Shown here: piece by piece, positions 1 to 11,052 of the stretch
How the letters are laid out: every line of letters begins with the position of its first letter
Numbering within the stretch: position 1 is the first letter of the stretch
NCBI RefSeq assembly: GCF_008831285.2
Contig: NC_045147.1
Coordinates: 24,266,981 to 24,330,980 of the forward strand
Length of the DNA stretch: 64,000 nucleotides
From: Nymphaea colorata
Lineage: Eukaryota > Streptophyta > Magnoliopsida > Nymphaeales > Nymphaeaceae
Reading direction: 5' to 3'
Notes under the pieces: generated by a model
The model's database searches: none
What the model saw: only the letters and a program-made list of their open reading frames with translations
What the model was told of the DNA's origin: nothing
Program-made: the position numbers and the translations under genes

Positions 1-321
1 ATAACAAATTCTTCCAGATACTGTTCTGTAACTGTCCATCAATGTAAAGAATGCGCACGACAACACACAGAAGCCTAAGAAGATGGCCGTCAGCCACCGG
101 TTTAGTGTACCGCATGATCCATCGTTGGTCGCCAGTGGAGCAAAGATGGTGAAGCCCAGGATAGTTGCAGTCGGTAGCAGGACATTAAGTCGCGCCGTGC
201 CGCTAAGGATTGCGTTTAACATGTAAATGAACCGGGTCTCGTTGGATTCAGCATCGTCGTCGTCATTGTCGTCACAAATTTGAATTAGAGGTTTTCCGAT
301 GGGGATGTCTACGGAAGCCAT
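1..321 (-). CDS. DMP (DUF679) membrane protein, 5' part
   Basis: The reverse complement from 321 down to the window edge is open for 107 codons, starting at an ATG. A short acidic N-terminus with a run of aspartates (about residues 18-23) precedes two hydrophobic stretches. The segment with LNVLLPTATILGF, then NDGSCGTLNRWLTA and FFTLMDSY, is characteristic of the plant DUF679 domain membrane proteins (DMPs). These are about 200-residue, four-helix proteins of the tonoplast, ER or plasma membrane, tied to membrane remodelling, senescence and, for DMP8/9, gamete fusion. Only the first half is inside the window, so the C-terminal helices and the exact subfamily cannot be judged. No intron is seen, as is usual for DMP genes. 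Confidence 0.85.
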   Translation of the reverse strand, partial: MASVDIPIGKPLIQICDDNDDDDAESNETRFIYMLNAILSGTARLNVLLPTATILGFTIFAPLATNDGSCGTLNRWLTAIFLGFCVLSCAFFTLMDSYRTVSGRICY

Positions 322-1639
322 GGATAATGCTCAGCAGGAGCTTTGATGTTTTGTGCTATATATGCAATACGCAATCTTATCTTGTTATTCCTTTTCTGGT
401 TGAGGAGGTCAGCTTTAATTTGGCGTTTTCTTTGCCGGAAGAAAGAACTTCTGAATACGTTAAGCATCAGTATGAAGCGTGAGGAGGTGACTACAAGCCA
501 GTCAGCCACGATCAGAATTAAAGCATCAGAATTTTATTCTGGTTGGGATTCATTAAATTTAAAGCTCGTGAACCTTGTCAGGCAATAGCTCCAGAAACAC
601 CTTCGAAATCACAAAATTGCTTATGTTGGGGCTTATTAAGCTTGCTACCAGAGGCATTTATTTATCCTCTGCCTCACGTTACGGTATATATATATATATA
701 ATTCTGGTTCTGGATCTTTTTTAACTAATTTTAAGCAGAAGCTACTGAAGAATCTCAATCTCAGGCCCCAGTCCAGATCGCCGCTTCGTTTCTAACATGA
801 TTTTTGACATAGCTTGCTTCATTTTGCTAATTTATTTAAAGTTGTGTCAAATTTCTGCAATTTGCTTCTTATTTTAATCCTTTTGCATTCGAATGAAAAC
901 ATTTCAAGTTATTTTTACTCAAACTCAAAGGGCGTGGTACAATTGGGCAGTAAGGCGGTTTACATTTAAAAGATTCTTGTAGTCGTCGTCACACCTTGGT
1001 GTTATATTCCTGCGAACTGCAAAATAAGAACTATGATGACCAAGAATCTTAGAAGCACAAAAGTATAATCCTTGAATTTTACTCAGAGACAAGAGACAGT
1101 TTCTTTTACATAAATTAGTATTAAATATGAAGGAAAATAAAAAATTTCTATCGAAAAGCGGAGTATAACATTTATCAGGTAGCCCGGAAGATCTTCCAGT
1201 CGTTTTCGGCAGTCGGATTTTGTTTTAAGAAAATATGGCTGACGAATGGGAGAGATCGTCAGCCAATCAAAAGCAGACACGTAGGAGCAGCAGACGAATC
1301 CTGAAGGACGCCACGCGTCCCTCTGGTGCTTCCTTCGCAGCGAAGGCGCCCCTCTGACCTTCCAGAAGAAACGGAGGAAGGCCGACGGCCGGTAACTGTC
1401 TCCACGCGCCAGACGCGGTTTTCGACCGTCGGATACGGAGCGCCCCTTATACCCGCGATAGATTTTCTTCTCCTATAAGAAGGCTGCGTCAAACCCCATA
1501 GACAAATCGGTAAACAAAATTCCTCCGTTGCCTTCCGATTCTCTGCCTTATTCTTCCCGCTTTTTGTTCTCTTTAGATTCTGCGCTTCTACGCTTCCGAT
1601 CTTCTTTCTTCGGTTTCTCCTGTAGATATAATCAGTCGA
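322..1639. other. Intergenic region between DMP and REF/SRPP gene
   Basis: This is the divergent spacer between the DMP gene and the rightward SRPP-like gene, so it should contain both promoters. It is AT-rich up to about 1150 and more GC-rich from 1250 to 1500. A short TA dinucleotide run lies near 690-703. TTATA-containing sequences near 1446 and 1472 could be TATA elements for the right-hand gene. No coding sequence or RNA gene was recognised. Confidence 0.5.
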
Positions 1640-2853
1640 ATGGCTGAAGCCACCAATCGTCCTTCTGATATGGTACTAAACTTGTATCTTTTCTCCTTTT
1701 CTTCTCTTTCGGTTGTTTTCTCCAATTGATTGCTTAAGTTTCGAACCATGATACGAAATCGGCTTCTGTGCTGTCTAGATACGGCGTTGATTTCATCTGA
1801 AATATGAGTGTTTGGGTTTCTTTTTCTCATTTGATATTTGAGACTAAATGTTTGTTTTCTTCTGCCTCTTTATTACGAAAAAGGGGCCAATCCGGCACCT
1901 GGATTTGAAGCAGGAGATATTTGAATCAACATTTTTTTTTTTTTTCAAATTGTCGTTCTTTCACTTTGATTCCGAAGGAAACTATGTAGAACATGCGAAA
2001 ACTTTTCCTTGTTGATTATATGAGGAATTTGTTGCAGGATGAGCAGGAGGAGAGGTTGAAGCGTCTGGAATTCGTGCAGGCGGCAGCAACCAAGGGGATG
2101 GCGTGCTTCTCGAGCCTGTACGGGTACGCGAAGGAGAAGTCGGGCCCGTTGAGACCCGGCGTGGAGACCGTCGAGGGGACGGTCAGGACGGTCGCCGGCC
2201 CTGTCTACCAGAGGGTCCACTCCCTCCCTCTTCAAGTCCTCCTCTTCGTTGACAGCAAGGTAGAATCAAATTGCGTTCATTTTCGTTTGCATCTTTTTCC
2301 TTCCATTGTGTAACTATAAAGGGTACTTTGGTAGTGGAATTCCTCAAATTGCCTGTAAGCTGGCTAAAAATTTTCATGTCTCTGGATTTAATTTTAGGTG
2401 GACGAGACGGTAGTCAAGGTGGATCAGCAGGTACCGCGCATTGTGAAGGAAGCGCCTGGCCACGTTTATTCTGCTGCCAAAAAGGCTACTGGGCTGGCCA
2501 GGGATTTGGCCTCAGAGGTGAAGACCGGTGGTGTGGTGGAGGCAGCCGGCGGCGTCGCCAAGGCCGTCTACGCCAAGTGCGAACCAGTGGCCGAGAAGTA
2601 CGCGATCAATACATGGCACGCTCTCAACAAGCTCCCGCTCTTCCTTCACGCGGTGCACATCGTGGTCCCGACTGCAACTCAGTTGTCTGAAAAATACAAC
2701 GACGCCGTCCGTTCCACAACAAGCAAGGGATATGCCTTCCCTGCTTACCTGCCTCTCATCCCCGTCGAGAGGTTGGCCAAAGTGTGCGCTGAAGGCAAGC
2801 CTGCTTCTTCTGAAGGCGCATCAGATGCCGCCGTAGGGGCGGCTCAGCAGTAA
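1640..2853 (+). CDS. REF/SRPP-family lipid droplet-associated protein
   Basis: Three exons, 1640-1672, 2038-2259 and 2398-2853, join in phase 0 with GT-AG introns and give 236 residues. The product belongs to the rubber elongation factor / small rubber particle protein family. In non-rubber plants these are lipid droplet-associated proteins (LDAPs) that coat cytosolic lipid droplets. Family hallmarks are the ERLKRLEFVQAAA segment near residue 15, SLYGYAKEKSGPLRPGVETVE, and the later TWHALNKLPLFLHAVHIVVP and AYLPLIPVE. The tail is Ala/Ser-rich, as in other family members. There is no signal peptide, which fits a soluble, amphipathic droplet coat. The start is the first ATG in frame with exon 2; exon 1 contributes only 11 residues. 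A canonical AATAAA lies at 2887. Confidence 0.92.
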
Positions 2854-2886
2854 TGAGGAGAGAACAGATCTTCTCTTTGCACCCAT

Positions 2887-2892
2887 AATAAA
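2887..2892 (+). terminator. Polyadenylation signal of REF/SRPP gene
   Basis: AATAAA, 33 bases after the stop codon of the SRPP-like gene. It is followed by a T-rich and G-rich stretch (including a run of Gs near 2920), a usual plant 3'-end arrangement. Confidence 0.5.
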
Positions 2893-4341
2893 GCTTCTCC
2901 ATGTATTTAATTCCTTTGGGGGGGGGCATCATCTATCTGCTTTTGTTTTGTCGAAGATGAGCCCGTTCTAGCTTGAGGTTTTGTATGGTTAGTGGTGATT
3001 TTGTACACCGTGGGCATTTGTGGTTCAATTGTTTGTTTTTCTTATGTTTGAAGTCTGATGAATACATATGTGCTGTTTTTCTATGGCTGAGTGGTGTTCT
3101 TATGATCATGGGTAGTGCAGACCAATTCGCAGCCATTGTCCTCAGCGGCTGGCGCACAGTGGAGTTTGAAGACAAAAAGCTTAAATTAAAGTATTGTAGG
3201 GTTTACCCTTAGAAAGGGGACCCTTCCAGAAATTCTCCAAGGCCTGGGCCAAACCCAGGCCTAGGAGGGGGTTTGGAAATAGTTTTCAACCAGCAATTGA
3301 CGCGCCTCGGTTTAACCTCACTAGCTGCGTCATTGCCCCAAGCGCAAAGATGAGAAGTAACGTTGCTCAAGCCCCGTTTTATAACGACCGCGGGGGCCTC
3401 TCATCTTTCCATCTCATCGATACAGGACTAAACAAAACCCAAACTCTACTTCCCGGCGTTCTCAAGGGACTTCTCACTCTTGAGCGTCCTCTCATTCTCG
3501 TCACCGAGCGAAATTCCAACCTGTATGACGTGATGGCCTCCCTCCCTCTTCACAGACTTTACGACAACTTTTGCACTTCAGCCCAGCGTAATTTTCCAAA
3601 CTAATGTTTCTGAAAGATTTCTCTAAGAATGGGTTGCGGCGGGAACATATCATGAGAGTCAACTTCTGCAGCATGTGTGTCTCTAGAATTGATTGCAGAG
3701 GATTTTTTCAAACTAGAAGAAATCTATAGACCTTGGATGTTAAGGTTTCATATTTTTTGTTTAAAGATCTATGTTTTTCATTAGGAATTCGAAACCTTTT
3801 TCCTGATAGATGATGTAATAACTAATAATCAAGGTATGAATTTATAAACGCTGTATATTAAAATCTATGGATTTCAAGTTACCATTATTTGCTTTAACTT
3901 GATAGTCATAGATTTAAACCATAACAAAAATCTTAAAATCGCAATATAGTCAACTAAAATTTTGAAGCAAACGTAGGTGTTGTGCTATTTCGGATTTAAA
4001 ATATAAAGTAATCAAACGCCCCCTAAAAGCACGGATCTTTCATTTAGCTGGACAAAATCCACTTTGGAATGATGGTCCGCACGATGTAGCAATGTCTTGA
4101 GTTTTGGATTTGCTATCAAGCAAACAGACGCCCCTGAAAGCATGGATCTTTCAATTAGCTGAACAAAATCCACTTACGAAACGAGGGCCCGAACCCTGGC
4201 TGTAATAACGTCAACTTTTCGGGTCGGGTATTTGATTACATCTGATTCGTCTAAACAGGGGAAAGTCAGGAAGGAAATGCTTATACCCGTGGGAATGAAA
4301 GACGCGGAGAAGATAGAAGCACGAGAGTGATAGGAAGAGCG
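2893..4341. other. Intergenic region before CLPR3
   Basis: Contains no assigned gene. A GC-rich island at about 3210-3604 carries an 84-codon open frame (3350-3604) that stands out from its AT-rich surroundings but was not recognised. A direct repeat lies at about 3990-4168. The last 200 bases before the CLPR3 start should hold its promoter and 5' UTR. Confidence 0.45.
3990..4168. repeat. 111-bp-period direct repeat, about 1.6 copies
   Basis: Two diverged copies of a segment reading roughly AATCAAACGCCCC, then GGATCTTTCA and ACAAAATCCACTT, are offset by 111 bp (for example GCACGGATC at 4029 and GCATGGATC at 4140). It may be a tandem duplication or the remnant of a small non-autonomous transposon. 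No terminal inverted repeats were found. Confidence 0.5.
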
Positions 4342-7300
4342 ATGGCTTGCGGGAGCGTGAGTTGCTTCTCCATGAGCACCCCTTCTCTGCAGATGGGCAG
4401 GAGCAGCAGCAACCTTTCTCGTGGGGGCAGGGCGAGGATGTCAATCCCGATGCCTCCTCTCAACCCAAAGGACCCCTTCCTCACCAAGTTGGCCTCCGCA
4501 GCGGCCGCCTCCCCAGACCCTCTTCCTGAGCTGCTCAAAAACAGGAATCCTGAAGTCCCTCCCTACTTGGATCTCTTCGACAGCCCCAGACTCATGGCTA
4601 GTCCCGCTCAGGTAGACTCGGATAGAGGAAAGAAAGAAATCTCCATTTGGTTATTCGAGTTGCCGGTTCTTTCCTCAATAAATTTTGTTGGACTTTCCTT
4701 GTTTCATTTATTTTCAGTTTCGTTGTCTTGATTTCCTGTTCTTTCGAAGAAATTCACTGTGGGTTGTCTTCTTTTCCTTTCCGTTGTAACAGGTGGAGCG
4801 TGCTGTTTCATACGGGGAGCACAGACCACGAAAGCCTCCTCCGGATTTGCCTTCATTGCTTCTTCACGGCCGGATCGTGTATATTGGAATGCCAGTAAGT
4901 TTCTTGGGGTTTATATTTTGTCTACAAATCTGACCAGTTAGTGGTGAAATCCGCTCTTTTTGGTTGGTCTACAAAAAATATGTACCTTTCTTGCCGAAAT
5001 GGTATCAATTGTTCCTTTTCTTGCTTTATACCTTATACATAGCTTTGCTGCTTCTATTTTCCTTAGTCCTGGTAGGACTGTACGTGTTCTTAACTACCTG
5101 GAGTACGAAATTTTAGTAAGTCGTTATAGGCTGTGCTCCTTATCCTTGCATTGTTAATAGTTAATTACGTTAACTAGGAAGGTGGATGGATGATTGCTGT
5201 AGGGTTTTGAACGTCAAATTGCATGGATTTGTCTTTCCCTTTACACTACTGTTACGTAATCCCTGCGTTAAAAATGGAAGAAAAAGTAACTGTGGATGAT
5301 GAGATGCAAATAAAGAACACTTCCTGTTGTCATTGCTATGCAGTTACTGTAAGCACTATTCTCATCTTCTTGTCTAATGCTACCATGCTGCCTCCTTTTT
5401 TCTTGCGTTCCTTATCTGTCATTTAGCCTTGAATAAATTTTTAATCTGCTCTGCTAATAGCCGTTTGTGTTGGTTAGTTGGTACCAGCTGTTACGGAGCT
5501 TGTGATTGCCGAATTGATGTACTTGCAATGGGTGGATTCAAAGCAGCCCATCTACCTCTACATTAACTCTACTGGAACGACACGTGATGATGGAGAGACG
5601 GTACAAATTTCATACTTTTAACTACATGAAAATATTTAACTTATTAAGCATTTTGTTTTTCCTTATGTAGTTATGGCGAAAGGGTTAAGGCCCCTTTTGA
5701 CTGGTGTCATGATTTTGGTTCTGTTTCCCGCTCATGATTGACTAACCTCCTCCCTTATTCTATACAATTAGCATCAAGGCTCACTGATTTCACACTACTC
5801 TGCTCAAGATTTGGAGTCCATGTGAGCTATATGATAGTGATGAGAAATTTTGTGCACTTTTCCCTGACCTCATTACTCATGGCGTCAGTAATTTTTTCTT
5901 ATTGTATCATGTTCATTATCCATTACCTATTATGTTTTCTACAAAATTCTGCTGTCACAGTCTAATCAATGTAAGTGGGACTTCCTACATTTAGTTACTT
6001 TACAGACGGGCATGTTCCTTTTTTTGGTTGGCAGTGATCATCTTAAGTGTTTGATTTGCTTGATTTAAAAAAGAAAAAATACCAGACCTTGTTCTGGTCT
6101 TGTTTTTCTCCCAAAAGGTTCTCAAGCATACCATTCTTCACCAAGGAAGAAGCTGTAAGATCTTCTTTGTAGTATTGCTGTGGCAGTTGCCCTTGCCTGA
6201 GAGTGGCTGCAATTTGCTAATTTTTTCCTCCCCTTGCACTCTTTCAGCATAGATGCAAATTCTGCATCCTAGAATTAGAATTGGAAACTTTGTTTCATAA
6301 TTTTTGCATATCTGTCTCAGCAATGGTGCCTACAGTGTAGCTTCTTTGTTATTCTGTGCTTAACGGTTTTCCATACTATGCAGATGACAAACTTTTTATC
6401 CATGTACATGTTTCCTGCCTTTTTCTTTCTAAAAAGGCAACGCTTCTGATTGCAAGGTTTTGTAGCTATACAAGTTTCCTAGGGTGCCCATTCTCTGAGT
6501 GGGAACACATGATAATAACTAAAAAAAATACTGCTAACATTTCTCCAGTCCAGTCTTAAATATTTGGGGCCACTATTCCTGATCTCTTTGATTACCTGGT
6601 TGCCTTTTCCTTTTGGGCTATAGTCATATTCCTATTTGTTGGTGCTCAGGTTGGTATGGAGTATGAAGGATTTGCCATCTATGATGCCATGATGCAGCTG
6701 AAAAATGAGGTGAGTATCTTTCATTATTGCATTGTCTCTTTTTTGCCATTTTGAAGATTGTTAGCCTGGGTAGTTATGCTTATATCTATATAGACCGCTC
6801 ATGTCTCAAATGAGTACTTAGACTAGTTTCAATGTGCATCTAAGCATTTTTTTTGCCACAAGAATGTGGTATCAGTGTTTAAAACCAGGTAGCATGAAGC
6901 CACCACTTTAATGTACCATGCATAACATAGTGTAGGGATTTTCTCTTAATTGGTGACCAAGCTGATCTATGTATTTGCTTGTCTGGAAACTATTTGGTTG
7001 GATGTATCATGCCATTTGGACATGGGTACTTTTCAGATCCAAACTGTTGCTGTTGGAGCAGCCATTGGTCAGGCTTGCCTACTTCTTGCTGCTGGAAAAA
7101 AGGGAAGGCGATTTATGATGCCACATTCCAAAGGTTTGCAATATTCCTTTCCAATTATAGAATTTGTTGCTGTTTCTGTTTGTTATGGTCAATATGGTTA
7201 GACTTTATATTATTCTATTGTTGTCAGCCATGATTCAGCAACCCCGTGTCCCATCATCAGGGCAGATGCCAGCTAGTGATGTCCTCATCCGTGCGAAAGA

Positions 7301-9012
7301 GGTTTGCTTTGCTCTCTGATCAATTTCTGGTTCTGTAGTTTTTTGGCATATAGACTCATTCAGATGAAAAGATAATAAAAAGTATTGGGTGTTGTCATTT
7401 GATTCACTTTCTCTACTCTTTGTACACGTTACGACTTATGAGTATCAGATTTTCCTTTCGCTACTGCTGATAATTTGACATGTTAAGAAAGTAAATTGAA
7501 GGACTGGATCAAGTAAAACTTTGTTGGCATTTTGTAATGATTTCTAGTTGTCTTTTCTGTTGTGAACTTGGGAAACAGCTCATTTGTATCATGCGGTCAA
7601 TCTAGTTAGACTTCTGCTGATGGTAATATTACCAACAAATCCAGACTATATCTTATGGACACTGTTTTTCTTCTGCAGTACCCCAACTTCTAGAGCAGTA
7701 ACACAGGACTTCATTAAATCGCCATGATCCTGCCTCGAAATTGCAACTCATGTTTCTGTTGCTGAAATTTTATGACTTGCAAACTCCTATTCAATGTTGT
7801 AAATAACAGTTTCACTGTTTCAGCACCATATTGGTTTGCTTACTGATGCAGCATATCAGTAGATACCATCCTGTGTCGCCCTACTTTTTCAATCTTGTGA
7901 ATTTAAAGACATTTTCAAATATTATAAGCTGAATGAAAACTGAAAAAGAAGAACCCATGACAGCCTTATATCATATTGGGGGTGGCCAATACCATAGGTG
8001 TTGATACGCTTCACTATCAAGCTATATTGATAACATTGCTGGTATTTGTTTTGTTTATGATCCACAATGTTTTTCAGGTCATAACGAATCGAGACACTCT
8101 TGTTAAGCTTTTAGCAAGACACACTGGCAATGTAAGTATACATTGAGCTGCCTTTTTCATTTGTCTATTGATGTTTTCTTTCTGACTGATTTTGCCTGTC
8201 AGTCAATTGAGACTGTGTCCAAGGTGATGCGGAGGCCATTCTATATGGATCCCCCAAAAGCTAAAGAGTTTGGTGTCATTGACAAGGTTCTCTCTCTCCA
8301 CACTCACATCCATCCACACACACAGAATATAGTAAAACTCTGAGTTTTCGCTTCATGATAAAACTTTTTTGTTCTTTTAATAGCAGGCTTCTGCTCCAAC
8401 CATAAAGTTTATAAGACTTTATTTATCTGGAAAATGGTGAAACGGTTTCTAAGTTCTCCTTTATTATGCTAATTCGTTTACAATTTTGAATTTTTTGTAG
8501 TCTTCATCAACTTACTCCAGTTGGAAGTTCTTTATTAATAAACCCATCTTTTAAAGGGAAAATATCTTGTAAATTTGGACTCAGTACACCACCTAAACTT
8601 TACACGTGGATATAAAGCCCGCTAGAGCTTGCATTCAGAGTGCACTGGATCAGTTACTCTGTCTTATCACAAATCCATGTGAGGAAAAGGGAAGAGGTTT
8701 TAATGCAAGAAATCAACCGTTTTAAATTAGAAGAGAATTTCTATGTCAATATATTGTACGAAGTTTTGTAGTTTAATAAACTAATGTCACCACCCTTCTC
8801 TCTTTTCTCCAAGCCTCTTTGCTTTTATTTGTTATGATTGCCTTAAATTATTGATGACCAGTTTCATTGACAATCAATTATTTAGAGTCTAAAAGTTTAC
8901 TGACTCTGTTCTTGTTTAGATTCTTTGGCGCGGTCAAGAGATGATGGGAGAAACTGCCTCACCTGAAGAATGGGATAAGAGAGCTGGCATTAGGGCTGTT
9001 GATGGTTTGTGA
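4342..9012 (+). CDS. CLPR3: ATP-dependent Clp protease inactive subunit ClpR3
   Basis: Nine exons (4342-4611, 4793-4894, 5478-5600, 6650-6709, 7037-7133, 7228-7301, 8078-8131, 8203-8286, 8920-9012) encode 318 residues. ClpR3 is a non-catalytic ring subunit of the chloroplast stromal ClpPR protease core. The first roughly 45 residues are Ser/Arg-rich and fit a transit peptide. The ClpP fold follows, with PPPDLPSLLLHGRIVYIGMP, LYINSTGTTRDDGETVGME and KAKEFGVIDKILWRGQE. The three catalytic positions are all replaced: Gly in GAAIGQACLLL for Ser, Gln in AMIQQP for His, and Pro in RRPFYMD for Asp. That marks a ClpR rather than a ClpP, and the TTRDDGETVG insertion and the N-terminus match Arabidopsis ClpR3 best. 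The ATG at 4342 was chosen because the upstream in-frame extension starts at a GTG. Confidence 0.93.
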
Positions 9013-9314
9013 TTTGTTCAAAAAGTTGGTGCTAAAATTCTTGTGTTCTACTTTCAAAATCTTTTGGAATGGCCGCCATCCAGCTAGCACGATCATTCGA
9101 TACATGTATAGTGGTAGCATAGCGGATGTACTAATTGCTTTTAGTGTAAGTTCACCACCTCGAGAGAGAAGCATTGTAATAAGCTGGACAGCCTACAGCT
9201 TCCTACAGGAAAATGAATTCACGTTTTTTCTTTTTCTTCTAAGCAGGTTGATTATTTCGAGCAGACAAACAGTAGCTTTTACGTGCAGTGTTTGTTCCAC
9301 GAACCTTTGAACTT

Positions 9315-9437
9315 TTGCTAGCATTGGAGTGGAAGTGCTCGTAAAACTCTTGTTCTTGCTAGTATAAAAGCGGAAGTACTCGTAAAACTCTTGTTCTTGC
9401 TAGTATAGAAGCGGAAGTACTCGTAAAACTATTGTTC
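9315..9437. repeat. 41-bp tandem repeat, three copies
   Basis: Three consecutive 41-bp units, each beginning TTGCTAG and containing GAAGT, CTCGTAAAACT and TTGTTC. Units 2 and 3 differ at only two positions; unit 1 is more diverged. It lies about 300 bp downstream of the CLPR3 stop and may fall in its 3' UTR. Confidence 0.85.
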
Positions 9438-10737
9438 TTCAATCTTTTATTTGTAAAAAAAGAAAAAGGAAAAGAAGAGCGTTCTTCTTTGGACATGAAC
9501 AGTCTAAATCTTTTCAGGGATTAAGAAGTCACAGAATGCAAGGCGAACAGAAAGCTAACGATAGCATTTGCGTCGGCACGTGTATAATTTTTCTGAAGGT
9601 GTTAGAGGAAGACAAAAAACCCTCTTTGGTGTATGCCTATGGAACTGGTGCCCAATATATGTTCATGTGGGCATCAAACGGACAGATTAAGCGTAGCATT
9701 TGTGACTTTGTCTATAGTATTACAGCTGACTACCTAGCATTTCCGTCCGTAAAACGATCTTTCCGCAGTTCTTGATTCGAGGTACAACGCAACAGCCCTC
9801 AGCCTCTCTCAAGTGTTGCCATTCGGCTGACTTTGCCGTCAGACAAGGGGTATGTTTTACAATGAAGAAGGGAACTGGACTAGAATATGATTTTTGGCAT
9901 TTCCGCGACGCTAAAGAACTGCTTCCAAATAGTTCGGTTTGTCACCTCTAGCTTCTGATGCAAAATAATAACTCTGCCGGCCGTACTGCTTAGTCATATT
10001 ATCTCAAACTTCAGGAATCCCATTAAGGCTGTGTTGGAAACTATGTCCTTGGACGTGCATTGTAGTTTCCGTCACCTGTGGGTTCAAGAAACACCATTAA
10101 TCACATTAAGGTTGGAAACTGGAAACTATATAGAATGTGCATTGTACTTGCCGCCTTTGACACAGCCAACGTGTCCCTTCCGCCCGGCAAACTTGCAAAA
10201 CTGCAGCAGTGAACCAGTGAACTTTGAGAACTGCAAAACACCTTCCAAATGAACTTCAACCAACTTTTCTTTTTTCCTCCGGTATCGTTTTGTCAACTGC
10301 GAGGCGCCTTATTTTTGACAATTGCAACGAACCCTACAAAGGGAGTCGTGAATTTGCTTTGTAGGTACCGCTTTTTATTGAAGTCCATCATAGTATAGTT
10401 TGCGCTCCAAAATTTAAGTTGCTCAGAGAAAAAGTATCGTTGTACCATGGAACTACATCGCTGGGCCTCATAGAAGATGGAGATTGCAGAAACACAAGAA
10501 AAACGACTAACAGGTACACTAGGAATACTGTCACTAGGAATGTTGGTTTTAAATTTGCAAGTGCATTCCTCAATAATGAAATGGCAGATATTGTTTCACT
10601 CCGGTGCGTGTCCGACAAAGGCAGATATTGTTTCACCATTCCATTGGTAACAAGCAAGGGATACTGTCTAGTTCTATGAACAGGCATTCATTTCAGCACT
10701 TATAGTGACAGTTGATGCTACTCGTGTTCATGCATAT

Positions 10738-10738
<1 letters not shown>

Positions 10739-10768
<30 letters not shown>
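10739..10768. repeat. (GA)n microsatellite
   Basis: A run of about 14 GA units, interrupted once by a C. No other feature is visible around it. Confidence 0.85.
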
Positions 10769-11052
10769 GCTGACAGATTCAGCTACTAATACGAGATACC
10801 ATAGAATAAAATTCAAGCCTCGGTTGCAACTCATGACAATACGTTCCCTTCGGCCTAGTTATGAAAATGATAACCTCACTTAAGTACTCAATCTCGGTTC
10901 TAATAACCAGAAAAATAACTATGAGAAAATTCAAAAAGGAAAGAAAGCATATTGGCTACTCAAGTCTCCACTATTTCTCCCCGCCTTCAGATATAGATAG
11001 TCTCCCGCCAAAAGAAAATTCAAAATCAAACTGGAAATGAACCATAAAAATT

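Larger units (their letters stand above)
9013..11052. other. Convergent spacer between CLPR3 and TOC159
   Basis: CLPR3 and the TOC159-type gene converge here, so this stretch holds both 3' UTRs. A 41-bp minisatellite lies at 9315-9437 and a GA run at 10739-10768. Several open frames of 70-100 codons exist (for example 9536-9775), but none has a recognisable domain or splice context. Confidence 0.5.

Noticed and set aside
5830-5880. GTGATGA followed by CTGA in a CLPR3 intron, resembling a C/D snoRNA on the plus strand
   Set aside because: No terminal stem, no C'/D' partner and a very short interval between boxes.
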